Shown piece after piece: positions 8,674-17,516 of a DNA stretch of 64,000 nucleotides (positions within the stretch are counted from its first letter, which is position 1; every line of letters begins with the position of its first letter). Source of the DNA: Palsa-504 sp963753195 (GTDB lineage Bacteria > Actinomycetota > Actinomycetes > Streptosporangiales > Streptosporangiaceae); assembly GCA_963753195.1 (NCBI GenBank), contig CAVWBH010000009.1:496001-560000 (forward strand), read 5' to 3'. The notes under the pieces were generated by a model, which was not told the DNA's origin, searched no databases, and saw nothing but the letters and a program-made list of their open reading frames with translations. The translations under genes and the position numbers were made by a program.

Positions 8674-9230
8674 GACATTGCCTTCTCTCGTATTCCTGTT
8701 GTGCTGTCATGACTAGTCTCCGCGTTATTCCTCCCGCCCCACAGAGGAGAATTCCCTGTCTACCGGGGGACATTTTCCCTGTTCTTTGTACCTGGTTATT
8801 TCGGCCCGGGTCCTTTGGCCCTGTTCTTTCTCTCGGCGGGGGCCTTCCGGCCCGGGCACTACGCCCCGTCACCACGCAGCGCCAATTCGGCCGGGCGACC
8901 GTGGCGTTGCAGGGCGGGTTGCGGTCGGCGTAGACGGCGCGGCACCGGGGTCCATCGCCCGGGTCGTCTCGCGGGTGACGCCGCCGCCCCCCCGGCGGAC
9001 TCGGGCGCTGACCACAAAGTTGAACGGGTCTGCTGACAGGCGCCGCGATGGCTCGCACACTCGATTTTGTGATCGGGGTCTTGGGGCAGAGGTGTGCTGG
9101 CTGAGCCTACGGCGGCCTCGGCGAAGCGCTTCTTTGGGATGACCAGCACCTGAGCGATGAGCCGCGAAACCGGCCGTAAGGCACGGTCTCGGTATTTCGA
9201 TGGACAGGAGTTTCCACGGGCTTACATAGT
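8674..9230. other. Intergenic region upstream of divergent genes
   Basis: About 557 bp between the beta-helix gene (minus) and the patatin gene (plus). It should hold two divergent promoters. I see no clear ORF, hairpin or repeat worth naming. Confidence 0.4.
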
Positions 9231-10166
9231 GTGCAGATGGTTCACAACGTTGCTCTGGTTCTCGGTGGTGGCGGGGCTGCCGGAAATGCGTGGGAGATCG
9301 GCATCATCGCAGGCCTGGCCGAAGCTGGTCTCGATATGACGGAGACCGCCGATCTGGTGGTCGGCACCTCGGCCGGGGCCACCGCGGCCGCGCAGGTGCG
9401 CAGCGGTATACCGGCGGCCGAACTGCTGGCCTCGGTGCTGTCCCCGCCGGTTCAGCCGGCCGGACAGAACCGGGAACGGCCGCCGTCCCTGCCGATGGCC
9501 ACGGTGTTCGAGCGGATGAGGGCCATCGGCGCCGCCGCCACCTCGGCAGATGATCTGCAACGTGCGATGGGCGCGTTCGGGTTGGAGAGCGACTCCATAC
9601 TCGGACCGGGGGCGGGACAGCGCCGCGCAATGGTCGCCGCCCGGTTGCCGCGCCCTGACTGGCCGGACAGGCCAATGATCGTGGTGGCCGTCAACGCGTA
9701 TACCGGCGAGTTGGCTGCGTTCGACCGCGATTCCGGCGTCGACCTGGTGGACGCGGTCACCGCGAGCTGCGCGCTGCCCGGTCTGGTGCCCACGCACAGC
9801 ATCAACGGCACTCGCTACATCGACGGCGGCGTGCGCTCCACCGACAACGCCGACCTTGCCTCGGGCTATGCGACCGTCGTGGTGCTCTCGCCGCTGGGCG
9901 GACGGAGCCAGACGCCACCGGAACGGGGCGCGGACCCGGCAGGCCAGTTCGAGGGCCTGCGCAGATCACCGGAATGGGGCACGGACCTGGCCAGCCAGGT
10001 CGAGGCCCTGCGCAAGCAGGGCAGCCAGGTCGAGGTGATCACACCGGACGCCGGCTCCCGAGCCGCAATGGGCACGAACCAGATGGACCCCGCGACCCGC
10101 ATTCCCGCCGCCCGCGCCGGTTTCGCCCAGGGCCAGCAGGAAGCGGCCCGCGTGACGTTCCGCTGA
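9231..10166 (+). CDS. Patatin-like phospholipase family protein
   Basis: A 311-aa serine hydrolase of the patatin family. The oxyanion loop GGGGAAGNAWEIG is at residues 12-24, the nucleophile elbow GTSAG at 45-49 (Ser47), and the catalytic Asp lies in YIDGG (Asp198), forming the Ser-Asp dyad. It is predicted to hydrolyse acyl ester bonds of lipids; there is no signal peptide, so it is cytosolic or peripheral. Near residues 230-260 there is a partial internal duplication (GADPAGQFEGLRRSPEWGTD then LASQVEALRKQGSQVEV). The GTG at 9231 or ATG at 9237 may start it; an AGGAG lies at 9206-9210, rather far upstream. Confidence 0.88.
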   Translation: MQMVHNVALVLGGGGAAGNAWEIGIIAGLAEAGLDMTETADLVVGTSAGATAAAQVRSGIPAAELLASVLSPPVQPAGQNRERPPSLPMATVFERMRAIGAAATSADDLQRAMGAFGLESDSILGPGAGQRRAMVAARLPRPDWPDRPMIVVAVNAYTGELAAFDRDSGVDLVDAVTASCALPGLVPTHSINGTRYIDGGVRSTDNADLASGYATVVVLSPLGGRSQTPPERGADPAGQFEGLRRSPEWGTDLASQVEALRKQGSQVEVITPDAGSRAAMGTNQMDPATRIPAARAGFAQGQQEAARVTFR

Positions 10167-10238
10167 CGATTGCACGCCGACGCCAGCGCTACACCGTCAG
10201 CTGTGACGAGCCGTCTACCCGTTAACTTCGAAGGTCCG

Positions 10239-11141
10239 CTAAAAGCGAAGGGCTCCTATCGCGGTGCGTCGCACAATGCGAGGGGTCTCAGTCTTAGACT
10301 GGATCAAGATGGCTACGTCATTCGGGTTTATCCCGGAAAGAAAATCCGCAGCGCTCTCGATGGTAAGAGGGACAGTGCCCCAGTAGCTATGGCATAGGGA
10401 CGATTCTGTCAGCGCTTCCTCTTCGTATTTCATCACTTCTTCCGCGAACACCCCATACAGAGTCCACTCGGAGAAGGTTTGCTGTCCAGTTATTGCATCC
10501 ATCCAAGGTTGGCCTGTCACCTGCTCGATTCTCGCAAGCATAGCCCGGAGAACGCGTGGTTCCCAGACACAGAATGATGTTACATAATCAGGAGCGGGGA
10601 ACCGTGCTGGAGGGAGCCCAAGAAGCCGTCTGGCCACCGCGTGCCACTGCATATGCCGCGGTAGGCTATTGTCTACCGCTCCCGGGCTCTTATAGAGCAT
10701 GGCACGTCCGCCTCGGCGGAGCATCGCTTCATTTAGCGGCCGCACGAGTTCTACGTCAGAGTCAAGCAGCAGAACCATGTCGACGTTAAGCTGGCGCGAA
10801 AGTTCCATCTTGAGCACTTGCTGCATTACCCAGCCACGGATAGGGCGAAGCGGGCGCTTGATGTTAATCGCGGCGATTCTTGCGTGCGGAAGAACGCGAG
10901 ACAGCGGGCGGAGCATCTGGTTGACGATGCTCACACTCTTGTAGTTCGCCGAATACAAAGATTCCTCGGGAACTATTATACATCTCGGCCCAGCCATTGC
11001 CGAGAAGAGGTCTGCATCGCCACTCGGAACCACCACGTAGTGCTTAACGGACTCATCCGTATGAAGCAGGACCGACTGATGCAGATCCGCAAAAAGCGCA
11101 AGGTCGTTCCGATAAGTCGGTGTAATTAGCGCAAGAGTCAT
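10239..11141 (-). CDS. Glycosyltransferase-like protein, DUF6492 type
   Basis: A 300-aa protein starting MTLALITPTYRNDLALF. The opening strand and ITPTYRND, plus LLLDSDVELVRP (a DxD-like metal/nucleotide-sugar motif near the middle) indicate a GT-A fold transferase of the DUF6492 family. I prefer the ATG at 11141 because the longer form (to 11216) adds 25 residues without family character; no strong ribosome site supports either. Codon usage and base composition are visibly less GC-rich than the flanking rml and rmlC-type genes, compatible with horizontal acquisition. It is the last gene of a minus-strand run of glycan genes (13066 to 10239). Confidence 0.7.
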   Translation of the reverse strand: MTLALITPTYRNDLALFADLHQSVLLHTDESVKHYVVVPSGDADLFSAMAGPRCIIVPEESLYSANYKSVSIVNQMLRPLSRVLPHARIAAINIKRPLRPIRGWVMQQVLKMELSRQLNVDMVLLLDSDVELVRPLNEAMLRRGGRAMLYKSPGAVDNSLPRHMQWHAVARRLLGLPPARFPAPDYVTSFCVWEPRVLRAMLARIEQVTGQPWMDAITGQQTFSEWTLYGVFAEEVMKYEEEALTESSLCHSYWGTVPLTIESAADFLSGINPNDVAILIQSKTETPRIVRRTAIGALRF

Positions 11142-11282
11142 ATCCGCTGCTCTCAGTGCTAGTAAGCGTTCTGCTTGGATCTGGGTGGCGGGCTGATCCT
11201 GGTACCCGAATCGCATTCGCCGGTGCTATCCGAGCACAAGACGATCAGCTGAAAGCTGTTGAAAAAGCGTCATTGTCCTTCC

Positions 11283-12245
11283 TTATGTGAGCTTCACCGG
11301 CGACGAGGCGGCTTCAGCCCCTGCGGAACGCACCTTCAGCCCCGCGATCAGCGGTTCCCAGCTGGATCGCCGCGAAACGGCCAGCAGTGCGGCGCGGTGA
11401 CCGGGGTCGGCAGATCGCAGAAATTGGTTCAGCAGCACAAGAGCACGCAGTACCCCACTCGGCCTGCCATACTTCTCGAAGTACCGGACACGATTGACCG
11501 CCATCAGGGCGAGGAGCATGGAGGATTGACCGGACCCCGCCTTACGATGCCTGGCTCGCGCCTGTGGCACGTACTCCACGCGCAGGCCAGCGGCCCAAAC
11601 CCGGGCTGCGTAGTCCACCTCTTCCATGTAAAGGAAGAACCGCTCATCCCACGCGCCAACGGCACGGTCGCAGGCTGCGGATATGAGCATCGCCGCCCCA
11701 CTAGCCCACTCGACCGCATGGCGGTAGCTATATTCGCGTTCATCGCGCACGACCTCGCTCATCCAGGCGGGGCGGCGCTTGAAATGGTCTCCGAACAGCG
11801 CGTCTCCGATCTCGCTTACCACAGTCGGCTCTCGGCGCAACGATGGCGCGCGGTGCCCTTCAAAGTCGAGGAGCATCGGCACCACCATGCCGACAGCGGG
11901 GTCGTCAAGGGCAGTAAACATCTCATGCAGGGCATCCGGCTCGAGTATTAGGTCGGGGTTGAGTATGCTGAGCGCGCCGCACGGGCCGGCGTAGCGCCGC
12001 CCAACGTTGATTCCGCCTGCATACCCGAGGTTCGCACCGGTCTCGACGCAAATCACGCCCGGATGATCACGCACTCGTTCGACTGTGTCATCGGCCGAGC
12101 CGTTGTCCACGACAATGATCCGCAACGTGATCCCGGCGGCCGCGGCCAGCACGGAGTCCAGGAGGGCAGCGATATCACGCGTGCTGTTATAGGTGACGAT
12201 GATGACTGCGCAATCAACGTAGTCTGACTGATCCGTTTCAGTCAC
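11283..12245 (-). CDS. Family 2 glycosyltransferase (WbbL/rhamnosyltransferase-like)
   Basis: A 320-aa GT-A transferase. Motifs run in order: CAVIIVTYNSTRD at the N-terminus, IIVVDNGSADDTVE, ETGANLGYAGGINVG, ILNPDLILEPD (DxD position), EWASGAAMLISAACDRAVG and FFLYMEEVDYAARVWAAG. This order is typical of WbbL-type rhamnosyltransferases, which fits the dTDP-rhamnose genes nearby; substrate is inferred. I start it at GTG 12245 because a GGAGAGG sits about 5 nt upstream and the fold then begins near residue 11; the longer frame to 12329 has no such support. A paired TGCGG motif lies 76-100 bp upstream. Confidence 0.85.
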   Translation of the reverse strand: MTETDQSDYVDCAVIIVTYNSTRDIAALLDSVLAAAAGITLRIIVVDNGSADDTVERVRDHPGVICVETGANLGYAGGINVGRRYAGPCGALSILNPDLILEPDALHEMFTALDDPAVGMVVPMLLDFEGHRAPSLRREPTVVSEIGDALFGDHFKRRPAWMSEVVRDEREYSYRHAVEWASGAAMLISAACDRAVGAWDERFFLYMEEVDYAARVWAAGLRVEYVPQARARHRKAGSGQSSMLLALMAVNRVRYFEKYGRPSGVLRALVLLNQFLRSADPGHRAALLAVSRRSSWEPLIAGLKVRSAGAEAASSPVKLT

Positions 12246-12320
12246 CGCGGCCTCTCCGGGGCGCTGCGATCCGATTCGATAACGAACCGTTTTGTTTCGA
12301 TGGGTCCGTGGCTGCCTCGA

Positions 12321-12344
12321 TGGCCGCATAGCGCATGTTCCGCA
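12321..12344 (-). promoter_or_regulatory. Paired TGCGG motif upstream of GT2 gene
   Basis: On the minus strand TGCGGAAC starts at 12344 and TGCGGCCA starts at 12328, 16 nt apart. This is the weaker and oppositely oriented relative of the pairs at 14536, 17446 and 19421. Confidence 0.35.
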
Positions 12345-12373
12345 GTATTAGGCATACCGCCCCCTCGTGGCCA

Positions 12374-13066
12374 CTAGTGAGAACTCAAGTCGGCGCCCGA
12401 CCGGACGATCCGCGAGTGGACCCATACCCGCGGATCGGACTGTGCAGTGCCAGGACGACGCCGCAGTTTGACGATGACGCACTGTCCGAACATCGGGGAC
12501 TTGGTGGGCAGCCGGAACCGCGTCTTAGGGATTGGGCTGGCGTTGACTGTAACAGCTTCAACGTCGAACTTACCCTCGGCCATACGCTTCAGGTTCCACA
12601 AGTAAATCGGCGTTATGTGGCCGATATTCTGGTAGGCAGAATCAAGGAAGTTATAGAGGCGCCCGGTCAGGGCATACCAGGCTCGGACGTACACGCTGGA
12701 CAGGTTCGGTGTGCTGATAATGACCGCACCGCCAGGTTTGGTTATCCGGTAGAGCTCCCGCATGAAGAACCATGGATTCTCCAGGTGCTCGATCACCTCG
12801 GTGCTGACGACCACCTGGAACTGACCATCAGCGAACGGAAGTTTCTCGTTTAGATTGGCCGTCTTCACCTCGATGCCAACCGGGCGGAAGTCATCGATCA
12901 TCGCGTCGACCGCGGTGACATCGAACCCTTCTTTGCGCAAGCGCTCCGTGAGAGTGCCGTCACCGGCACCCAAGTCCGCGAGGGCACCCCGGCGCTCACT
13001 AGCGAGCAACGCGATTACCCCATCATGTATTGCAGTGTTCAGGCCGATTATCGTCCGGCTAACCAC
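12374..13066 (-). CDS. Class I SAM-dependent methyltransferase
   Basis: A 230-aa methyltransferase. Motif I is ALADLGAGDGTLTERL, the acidic end of strand 2 is VTAVDAMIDD, motif II-like is FQVVVSTEVIEHLENPW, and post-motif is ELYRITKPGGAVIISTPNL. This is the Methyltransf_11/UbiE-like architecture, common in polysaccharide clusters where it O-methylates sugars. The start is the GTG at 13066 because a perfect GGAGG lies 7 nt upstream (13074-13078); the longer ORF to 13261 reads through what looks like a relic of a glycosyltransferase. The minus-strand neighbours downstream are two glycosyltransferases. Confidence 0.85.
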   Translation of the reverse strand: MVSRTIIGLNTAIHDGVIALLASERRGALADLGAGDGTLTERLRKEGFDVTAVDAMIDDFRPVGIEVKTANLNEKLPFADGQFQVVVSTEVIEHLENPWFFMRELYRITKPGGAVIISTPNLSSVYVRAWYALTGRLYNFLDSAYQNIGHITPIYLWNLKRMAEGKFDVEAVTVNASPIPKTRFRLPTKSPMFGQCVIVKLRRRPGTAQSDPRVWVHSRIVRSGADLSSH

Positions 13067-13165
13067 GATAAAACCTCCAACGGCTTGTCCATGAACTGCG
13101 CTCAGCCTGCTGCGGCTACAGCACAAAAGTCCCGGAGCGGGCGGGTGATCGATACTTTGACGAGA

Positions 13166-13436
13166 AGATTGGAGGGGGCGGGTCACCGCGGGGCGGGGCG
13201 CCGTGAAGATCGGCTCGTCGGCACTGTCCACGTCGGCGGGCGGCTGGACGGGCACTCCCACCAGTGCGCCCCTTTTGCCCTCTCCGCCCGGCTATCCGGC
13301 CGTCCCCGCGGACGGCCACCGCACCTCGGAGGCCGAGGACGCCGACCCGCAGCTGGGCCGCGGCCCTGATCATCGCCGTCAGCGAGTGCAGTAACACGTT
13401 CTGGTGCACGAATACAAGCACGTCGTTTCCGGCCTT
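13166..13436 (-). pseudogene. Relic of a GT-A glycosyltransferase
   Basis: Reading the minus strand, NDVLVFVHQNVLLHSL and LRVGVLGLRGAVAV occur in one frame (about 13433-13270), and VGVPVQPPADVDSADEPIF continues in another frame (about 13258-13175). The first resembles the 'DVLVFxHQDV' segment of GT-A glycosyltransferases and the second its typical continuation before the conserved 'DEV/LF' motif. I infer a glycosyltransferase fragment broken by a frameshift and deletions, lying between the methyltransferase and the next glycosyltransferase. Identification is from recall of family patterns only. Confidence 0.4.
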
Positions 13437-14391
13437 ATCTGCTGTGCGGGACATGGTCCCGGCCCTCCATCTGGCGGGGCACGGTGGCGACGGGGACCGC
13501 GGGCCTGGCCGCGGACGGCGGCGCGGGCGGCCGGGCGGCCTCGGTGGCGGAGGCGGTGCGGCTGCTCTCATCACGCAGCCAGGTCTGGTAGTCGCCACGG
13601 GCGCGGGCACGGCTGGCCCTGAGCCGGGCGAAGACGGCTACCGACAGGAAGTACCCTACCCGCGGCAGCATGCCGGGCCGGTGCCGGATGATGGCGGTCA
13701 GGTCCGATAGCCGCGTCCGGTCGGCCGAGCAGTCCAGATCCTGCGCACGTTCAATCTGCGCGGCCCCGGTCACGCAGCGGGCTCTGCGGCGCAGCAGGTC
13801 GGCAAACGTCGTAGGCGGGTGAATGATGACCTGGGCGTTGGGCACCAGCGCCGTTTCGTGCGGTTCGAACATCAGCGTCGCGGCAAGGTCGTCGGCCTGA
13901 AGCGGCGGCAGGCCGGCCAGGCGCCGGTGCCCGGCCTCGTCCACGGCGATGACCCCCCGGCCCCACAGCCCGCGCTGGACCCCGGGCAGCAGCGTCCAGA
14001 CGTCGTAGTACCAGCGAACCTGCCACGGCCGTCCGGCCATGACCAGTTTCCGGCCCGGCGCGGCGGCCAGCACCCCCGGCTGGGATAGCGCCGCCGCCAG
14101 GGCCCGGACGTCGGCTATCCGCAACTCAAGATCCGCATCGACATAAATGCGCGGGAAACCCGCGGCAGCGTGGTCTCCCGCGGTCAGCGCCTCCTGCTTG
14201 GAGGCTACGGGAACGATCACGACCCGGACCGCCGGCCCGAATGAGGCCGCTACCTCGGCAGTGTCATCTGTGCAGCCGTTAGCGACGACTATTATGTCCA
14301 TCTCGCCCGGGTCGGCACCATTTATGAGCTGCTCGAGAAGGCGCCGGATTACTCGGCCCTCATTATGCGCGGGAATCACGACTGACGTCAC
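13435..14391 (-). CDS. Family 2 glycosyltransferase, intact copy of a duplicated pair
   Basis: A 318-aa GT2 enzyme. It begins TSVVIPAHNEGRVIRRLL, then IIVVANGCTDDTAEVAASFG, and has the DxD motif in RIYVDADLELR (near residue 86), followed by ADDLAATLMFEPHE and a conserved LLRRRARCVTGAAQIERA segment. The C-terminal ~50 residues are Ala/Pro-rich low complexity. It begins at GTG 14391 with no clear ribosome site; a CATAAT hexamer lies 8-13 bases upstream, so translation could be nearly leaderless (inference). A decayed copy of this gene and its upstream region lies at 16604-17516. Confidence 0.83.
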   Translation of the reverse strand: MTSVVIPAHNEGRVIRRLLEQLINGADPGEMDIIVVANGCTDDTAEVAASFGPAVRVVIVPVASKQEALTAGDHAAAGFPRIYVDADLELRIADVRALAAALSQPGVLAAAPGRKLVMAGRPWQVRWYYDVWTLLPGVQRGLWGRGVIAVDEAGHRRLAGLPPLQADDLAATLMFEPHETALVPNAQVIIHPPTTFADLLRRRARCVTGAAQIERAQDLDCSADRTRLSDLTAIIRHRPGMLPRVGYFLSVAVFARLRASRARARGDYQTWLRDESSRTASATEAARPPAPPSAARPAVPVATVPRQMEGRDHVPHSR

Positions 14392-14604
14392 GACACAGAA
14401 TTATGCATGACGGCGGCGGCCGCGGATAGCAATTCATGATACGCCAGGAGATTTATTTCCGCGGCCACCGGGAACATGACCCGAAATATCCAGGCGTTTA
14501 CTGGGATATTCAGTAAGGCCTGTTGCACTCTATAATGCGGAATCCGTCCCTATGCGGCATATTAGCTATCCGGCACCGGACGTTGCTTTCACGGCCGGAT
14601 GCCC
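13590..14604. repeat. Segmental duplication, copy 1 (parent)
   Basis: This ~1 kb block, comprising most of the GT2 gene plus ~210 bp upstream, is repeated at about 16610-17516 in the same orientation with scattered substitutions and two deletions. Long identical runs in the upstream part (for example around 14430-14520 versus 17340-17430) show the duplication is recent relative to most divergence here. Confidence 0.9.
14536..14560 (+). promoter_or_regulatory. Paired TGCGGAAT/TGCGGCAT motif
   Basis: TGCGGAAT at 14536-14543 and TGCGGCAT at 14553-14560, start-to-start spacing 17 bp, about 145 bp upstream of the GT2 gene. Recurs at 17446 (duplicate) and 19421, where the spacing is 27 bp, one helical turn longer. 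Confidence 0.45.
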
Positions 14605-14765
14605 GGTTGGTGCCGGTACGGGGCGCCGCGGACCGTGGACGGCAGAGTTTGCGGATCGGCGAGGGCGGCCGCCTGAGTGCGCCGTTGCAGGCCAGCCCGC
14701 CATCTTGGCCCTAAGCCGTTAGAAGTCGCGCGAAAGCGGGCCCATATCCGGTCATGGATGGACCA

Positions 14766-15080
14766 CCGTATTCGCGACGATTTCGCCGGCCCGGCCGGAT
14801 CCGCGCCATCATCGGCCAACTGGTTCTACGACCTCGGCACCGATTCGGGGAACAGGAGGTCAACCGCAGCACCAGATCGACCAGCAACGTCTACCCGGAC
14901 AGCAAGGGCCACCTGGTGGTGATACCGGACGGCATGGGCCACCTGGTGATAAAGGCCATCAACAGCGGCCGGCAGCGGCGTTCTGCGCCCTCGCGTCGCC
15001 CGTGCGAGCGGGCCCAGGCGAGGACGAGCTTACGAAGACGGAGAAATACCATGGAATTACGCCACGGTGTCACCTACCGC
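14766..15080 (+). pseudogene. Relic of a GH16 endo-beta-glucanase
   Basis: Three frames of the plus strand give consecutive pieces of a glycoside hydrolase family 16 N-terminal half. Piece 1: IRDDFAGPAGSAPSSANWFY (14769 on). Piece 2, after a shift: EQEVNRSTRSTSNVYPDSKG then GHLVIKAINSGR (about 14850-14980). Piece 3, after another shift: LTKTEKYHGITPRCHLP (about 15025-15075). They match the usual order 'F..PAGSAPDPAKW', 'GNNEVQYYTDSTSNVYLDGNGHLVI' and 'T.GK..YGR.EARIKLP'. The catalytic ExDxxE part is absent. I infer a dead, truncated secreted glucanase. Confidence 0.5.
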
Positions 15081-15173
15081 CCTGCTCGGCGCAGGGCAGG
15101 TCAGGGCGGCCGGACATGCATTTAGTCAAAATTACCGGCGAGCTTCCTGAGCTGAACATTATCTATGCGTCTT

Positions 15174-16286
15174 TTAGGGCCTACTTCGCTTACCTCGTCT
15201 GGCGGTAGCATCCGAGTAGGCGGACAGGGTCTCGGCGGCGAGCCGTTTACTATTTATCATATCAAGATCCAGCGTCTCAGGCCGAGTAATCAGGGCCGCT
15301 TCCAGCGCGGTACGTAGCGCATCCTCCGGTGTACCATCGCAGAGCCATACCCATTCACCGCCGAATACATCGCGGAGATTCTGGTTTGCTGGAGTGTCAT
15401 TCAGGACTGCAGGCTTACTCAGGGAAAGCGCCAAGTGGGCTACACCCGAGTTCAGAGCGCTCCGGGCCATATAGGGCATGAGAACGACATCCGCTACCGC
15501 GAAGATGGTCGGTACTTCGTCGCCGTGGATGAAGCGAAGCAGCAAGTGAACATCTTTGAAGTCACCGGCCTCCTTCGTGATGACTTCCTCGATTTCCGAA
15601 TCTATCGGACGGCCCGCTATCACGAGCTGCGGCCGGGGTTCAGGCAGCTGCCGCCAGGCCCGTATAATACCGGGCAGATTTTTATACGGGCGTATCAGCC
15701 CAAAACACAGGAGGACAGGCCGGTGATCGAGCTTCAGCTCTTTGCGGAGGGCCGCAGCCTTTGGCGGAGCCGTGTAATAGTCTCGGTAGTGACCATGCGG
15801 CACTACTACCGTTGGAACTCCCGCCAGCCGGGGATGCCGTTCGACAAGCAGCGATGTCGCCCCTCTGCTGAAGGAAATCAGGAGATCGACCTGGGAAATA
15901 AAGAGCCTATTGTAGGCTCGCCAAAGCCGAGGGTGAAAAAGCTCATGAGGCTCCAGGTCGTGTCCTGTCCAGACAAGAGCCGCACCACGACGGCGCGCGA
16001 GCCAAAGGATGCCCAGAATGGCTACAACCTCGAACGGCGCACGCCAAGAGCGTTTCCAGCCAATAAGCCATTCGGGAAAATGTATATGAATCACATCAGG
16101 CCGGCTCAGGAGAATCTTCTTCCTGGAGTAAGGGCTGATCTTGACGCCGTTCCGCATTACTTCGCTGAAAAGGAGAATTAGCGAAGGATTGTCGGTCAAC
16201 TCATCGGGTCCAGGGCTCATCAGCACCTGAAGCACCTTCTCCTGCGAGTGCTTTCCGGCTCGGTTCTTGCGATTCACGCGCGGCAC
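15174..16286 (-). CDS. GT4-family glycosyltransferase
   Basis: A 370-aa GT-B transferase. N-terminal domain: VLQVLMSPGPDELTDNPS, DVIHIHFPEWLIGW and LVWTGHDLEPHELF. C-terminal nucleotide-sugar domain: VLLCFGLIRPYKNLPGIIRA, LVIAGRPID, FIHGDEVPTIFAVADVVLMP and the donor-binding region NSGVAHLALSLSKPAVLND. The usual E-x7-E pair is altered in this last segment. GTG 16286 is given; GTG 16277 is equally possible because AGAAGG lies 8 nt upstream of it. It is noticeably less GC-rich than most neighbours, as is the DUF6492 gene, suggesting separate acquisition. It lies between the two copies of the duplicated GT2 segment. Confidence 0.83.
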   Translation of the reverse strand: MPRVNRKNRAGKHSQEKVLQVLMSPGPDELTDNPSLILLFSEVMRNGVKISPYSRKKILLSRPDVIHIHFPEWLIGWKRSWRAPFEVVAILGILWLARRRGAALVWTGHDLEPHELFHPRLWRAYNRLFISQVDLLISFSRGATSLLVERHPRLAGVPTVVVPHGHYRDYYTAPPKAAALRKELKLDHRPVLLCFGLIRPYKNLPGIIRAWRQLPEPRPQLVIAGRPIDSEIEEVITKEAGDFKDVHLLLRFIHGDEVPTIFAVADVVLMPYMARSALNSGVAHLALSLSKPAVLNDTPANQNLRDVFGGEWVWLCDGTPEDALRTALEAALITRPETLDLDMINSKRLAAETLSAYSDATARRGKRSRP

Positions 16287-16603
16287 CTTCTCAGGCCTTT
16301 ACTACGTACGGACAGGGAGTCAACATCTGATTAGTCAGCTGGCCTGATCGACGACGATGCGCAAGATAACTCATCGAACTGGTCGGGAGGCTTGTCGTGA
16401 CAAGCCGAGATCCAGCCACATAGCCGTCGGTACCATAGAAAACATTTACGGTGTTATCGCCCCAGCAACCAGAGATTTCCGGCCGGAGAGAATAATGAGT
16501 CGCGCTGCGCGGCAAAGCCGCTGGTGAAATCGGCGGATCGACCCAGGGAATGCGGGCGTGGCACGCCATTGCTGTTACCGTGTGCAGGTCGGTACCGCGG
16601 AGG

Positions 16604-17300
16604 TCATCCCAGTCGCCGCGGGCGCGGGCACGGCTGGCCCTGAGCCGAGCGAAGACGGCTACCGACCGGAAGCACCCGACCCGCGGCAGCATGCCGGGCC
16701 GGTGCCGGATGATGGCGGTCAGGTCGGATAGCCGCGTCCGGTCGGATAGCCGCATCCGGTCGGATAGCCGCGTCCGGTCGGCCGAGCAGTCCAGATCCCG
16801 CACGCGTTCGATCTGCGCGGCCCCGGTCGCGCAGCGGGCTCCGCGGCGCAGCAGGTCGGCAAACGTCGTTCGCGGGTGAATGATGACCCGGGCGCAGGGC
16901 ACCAGCGCCGTTTCGTGCGGTTCCCCCCGGCCCCACGGCCCGCGCTGGACCCCGGGCAGCAGCGTCCAGACGTCGTGGTACCAGCGAACCTGCCACGGCC
17001 GTCCGGCCATGACCAGTCTGCGGCGCGGCGCGGCGGCCAGCACCCCCGGCTGGGATAGCGCCGCCGCCAGGGCCCGGACGTCGGCTATCCGCAACTCAAG
17101 ATCCGCATGAAGGTGACGGGAAGGGTCAGGGCCTGGACGGCCGGCCCGAATGAGGCCGCTACCTCGGCGGTGTCATCGGTGCAGCCGTTAGCGACGACTA
17201 TTATGTCCATCTCGCCCGGGTCAGCACCATCTACGGGCTGCTCGAGAAGGCGCCGGCTTACGCGGCCCTCATTATGCGCCGGAATCACGACTGACGTCAC
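16604..17300 (-). pseudogene. Decayed copy of the GT2 glycosyltransferase
   Basis: A degenerate copy of the gene at 13435. The first ~50 codons (17300-17150) match, then the reading frame changes where the parent encodes RIYVDADLEL, so the DxD metal site is lost. The second frame (17094 down) has an in-frame 87-bp deletion removing 29 residues (VIAVDEAGH to AATLMF) and an 18-bp unit encoding RLSDRT/M expanded to three copies near 16726-16780. After residue RARARGD the frame runs into unrelated, lower-GC DNA. With the metal site and a core segment gone, it cannot be a working transferase. Confidence 0.85.
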
Positions 17301-17516
17301 GACACAGAATTATGCATGACGGCGACTGCCGCTGATAGCAATTCATGATACGCCAGGAGATTTATTTCCGGCGGCCACCGGGAACATGACCCGAAATATC
17401 CAGGCGTTTACTCGGATATTCAGTAAGGCCTATTGCACTCTATTATGCGGAATCCCTCCGCATGCGGCATATTAGCTATCCGGCACCGGACGTTGCTTTC
17501 ACGACTGGATGCCCGG
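16610..17516. repeat. Segmental duplication, copy 2 (degenerate)
   Basis: Direct copy of 13590-14604 with an 87-bp deletion, a replaced ~70-bp stretch near 17108-17140 and an 18-bp triplication. Its left-most upstream part ends inside the flippase gene: the last few flippase codons and its stop (17499-17516) lie in duplicated DNA. Confidence 0.9.
17446..17470 (+). promoter_or_regulatory. Paired TGCGGAAT/TGCGGCAT motif (duplicate)
   Basis: TGCGGAAT at 17446-17453 and TGCGGCAT at 17463-17470, same 17-bp spacing as at 14536. It came with the duplication; the gene it would control is dead. Confidence 0.4.
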
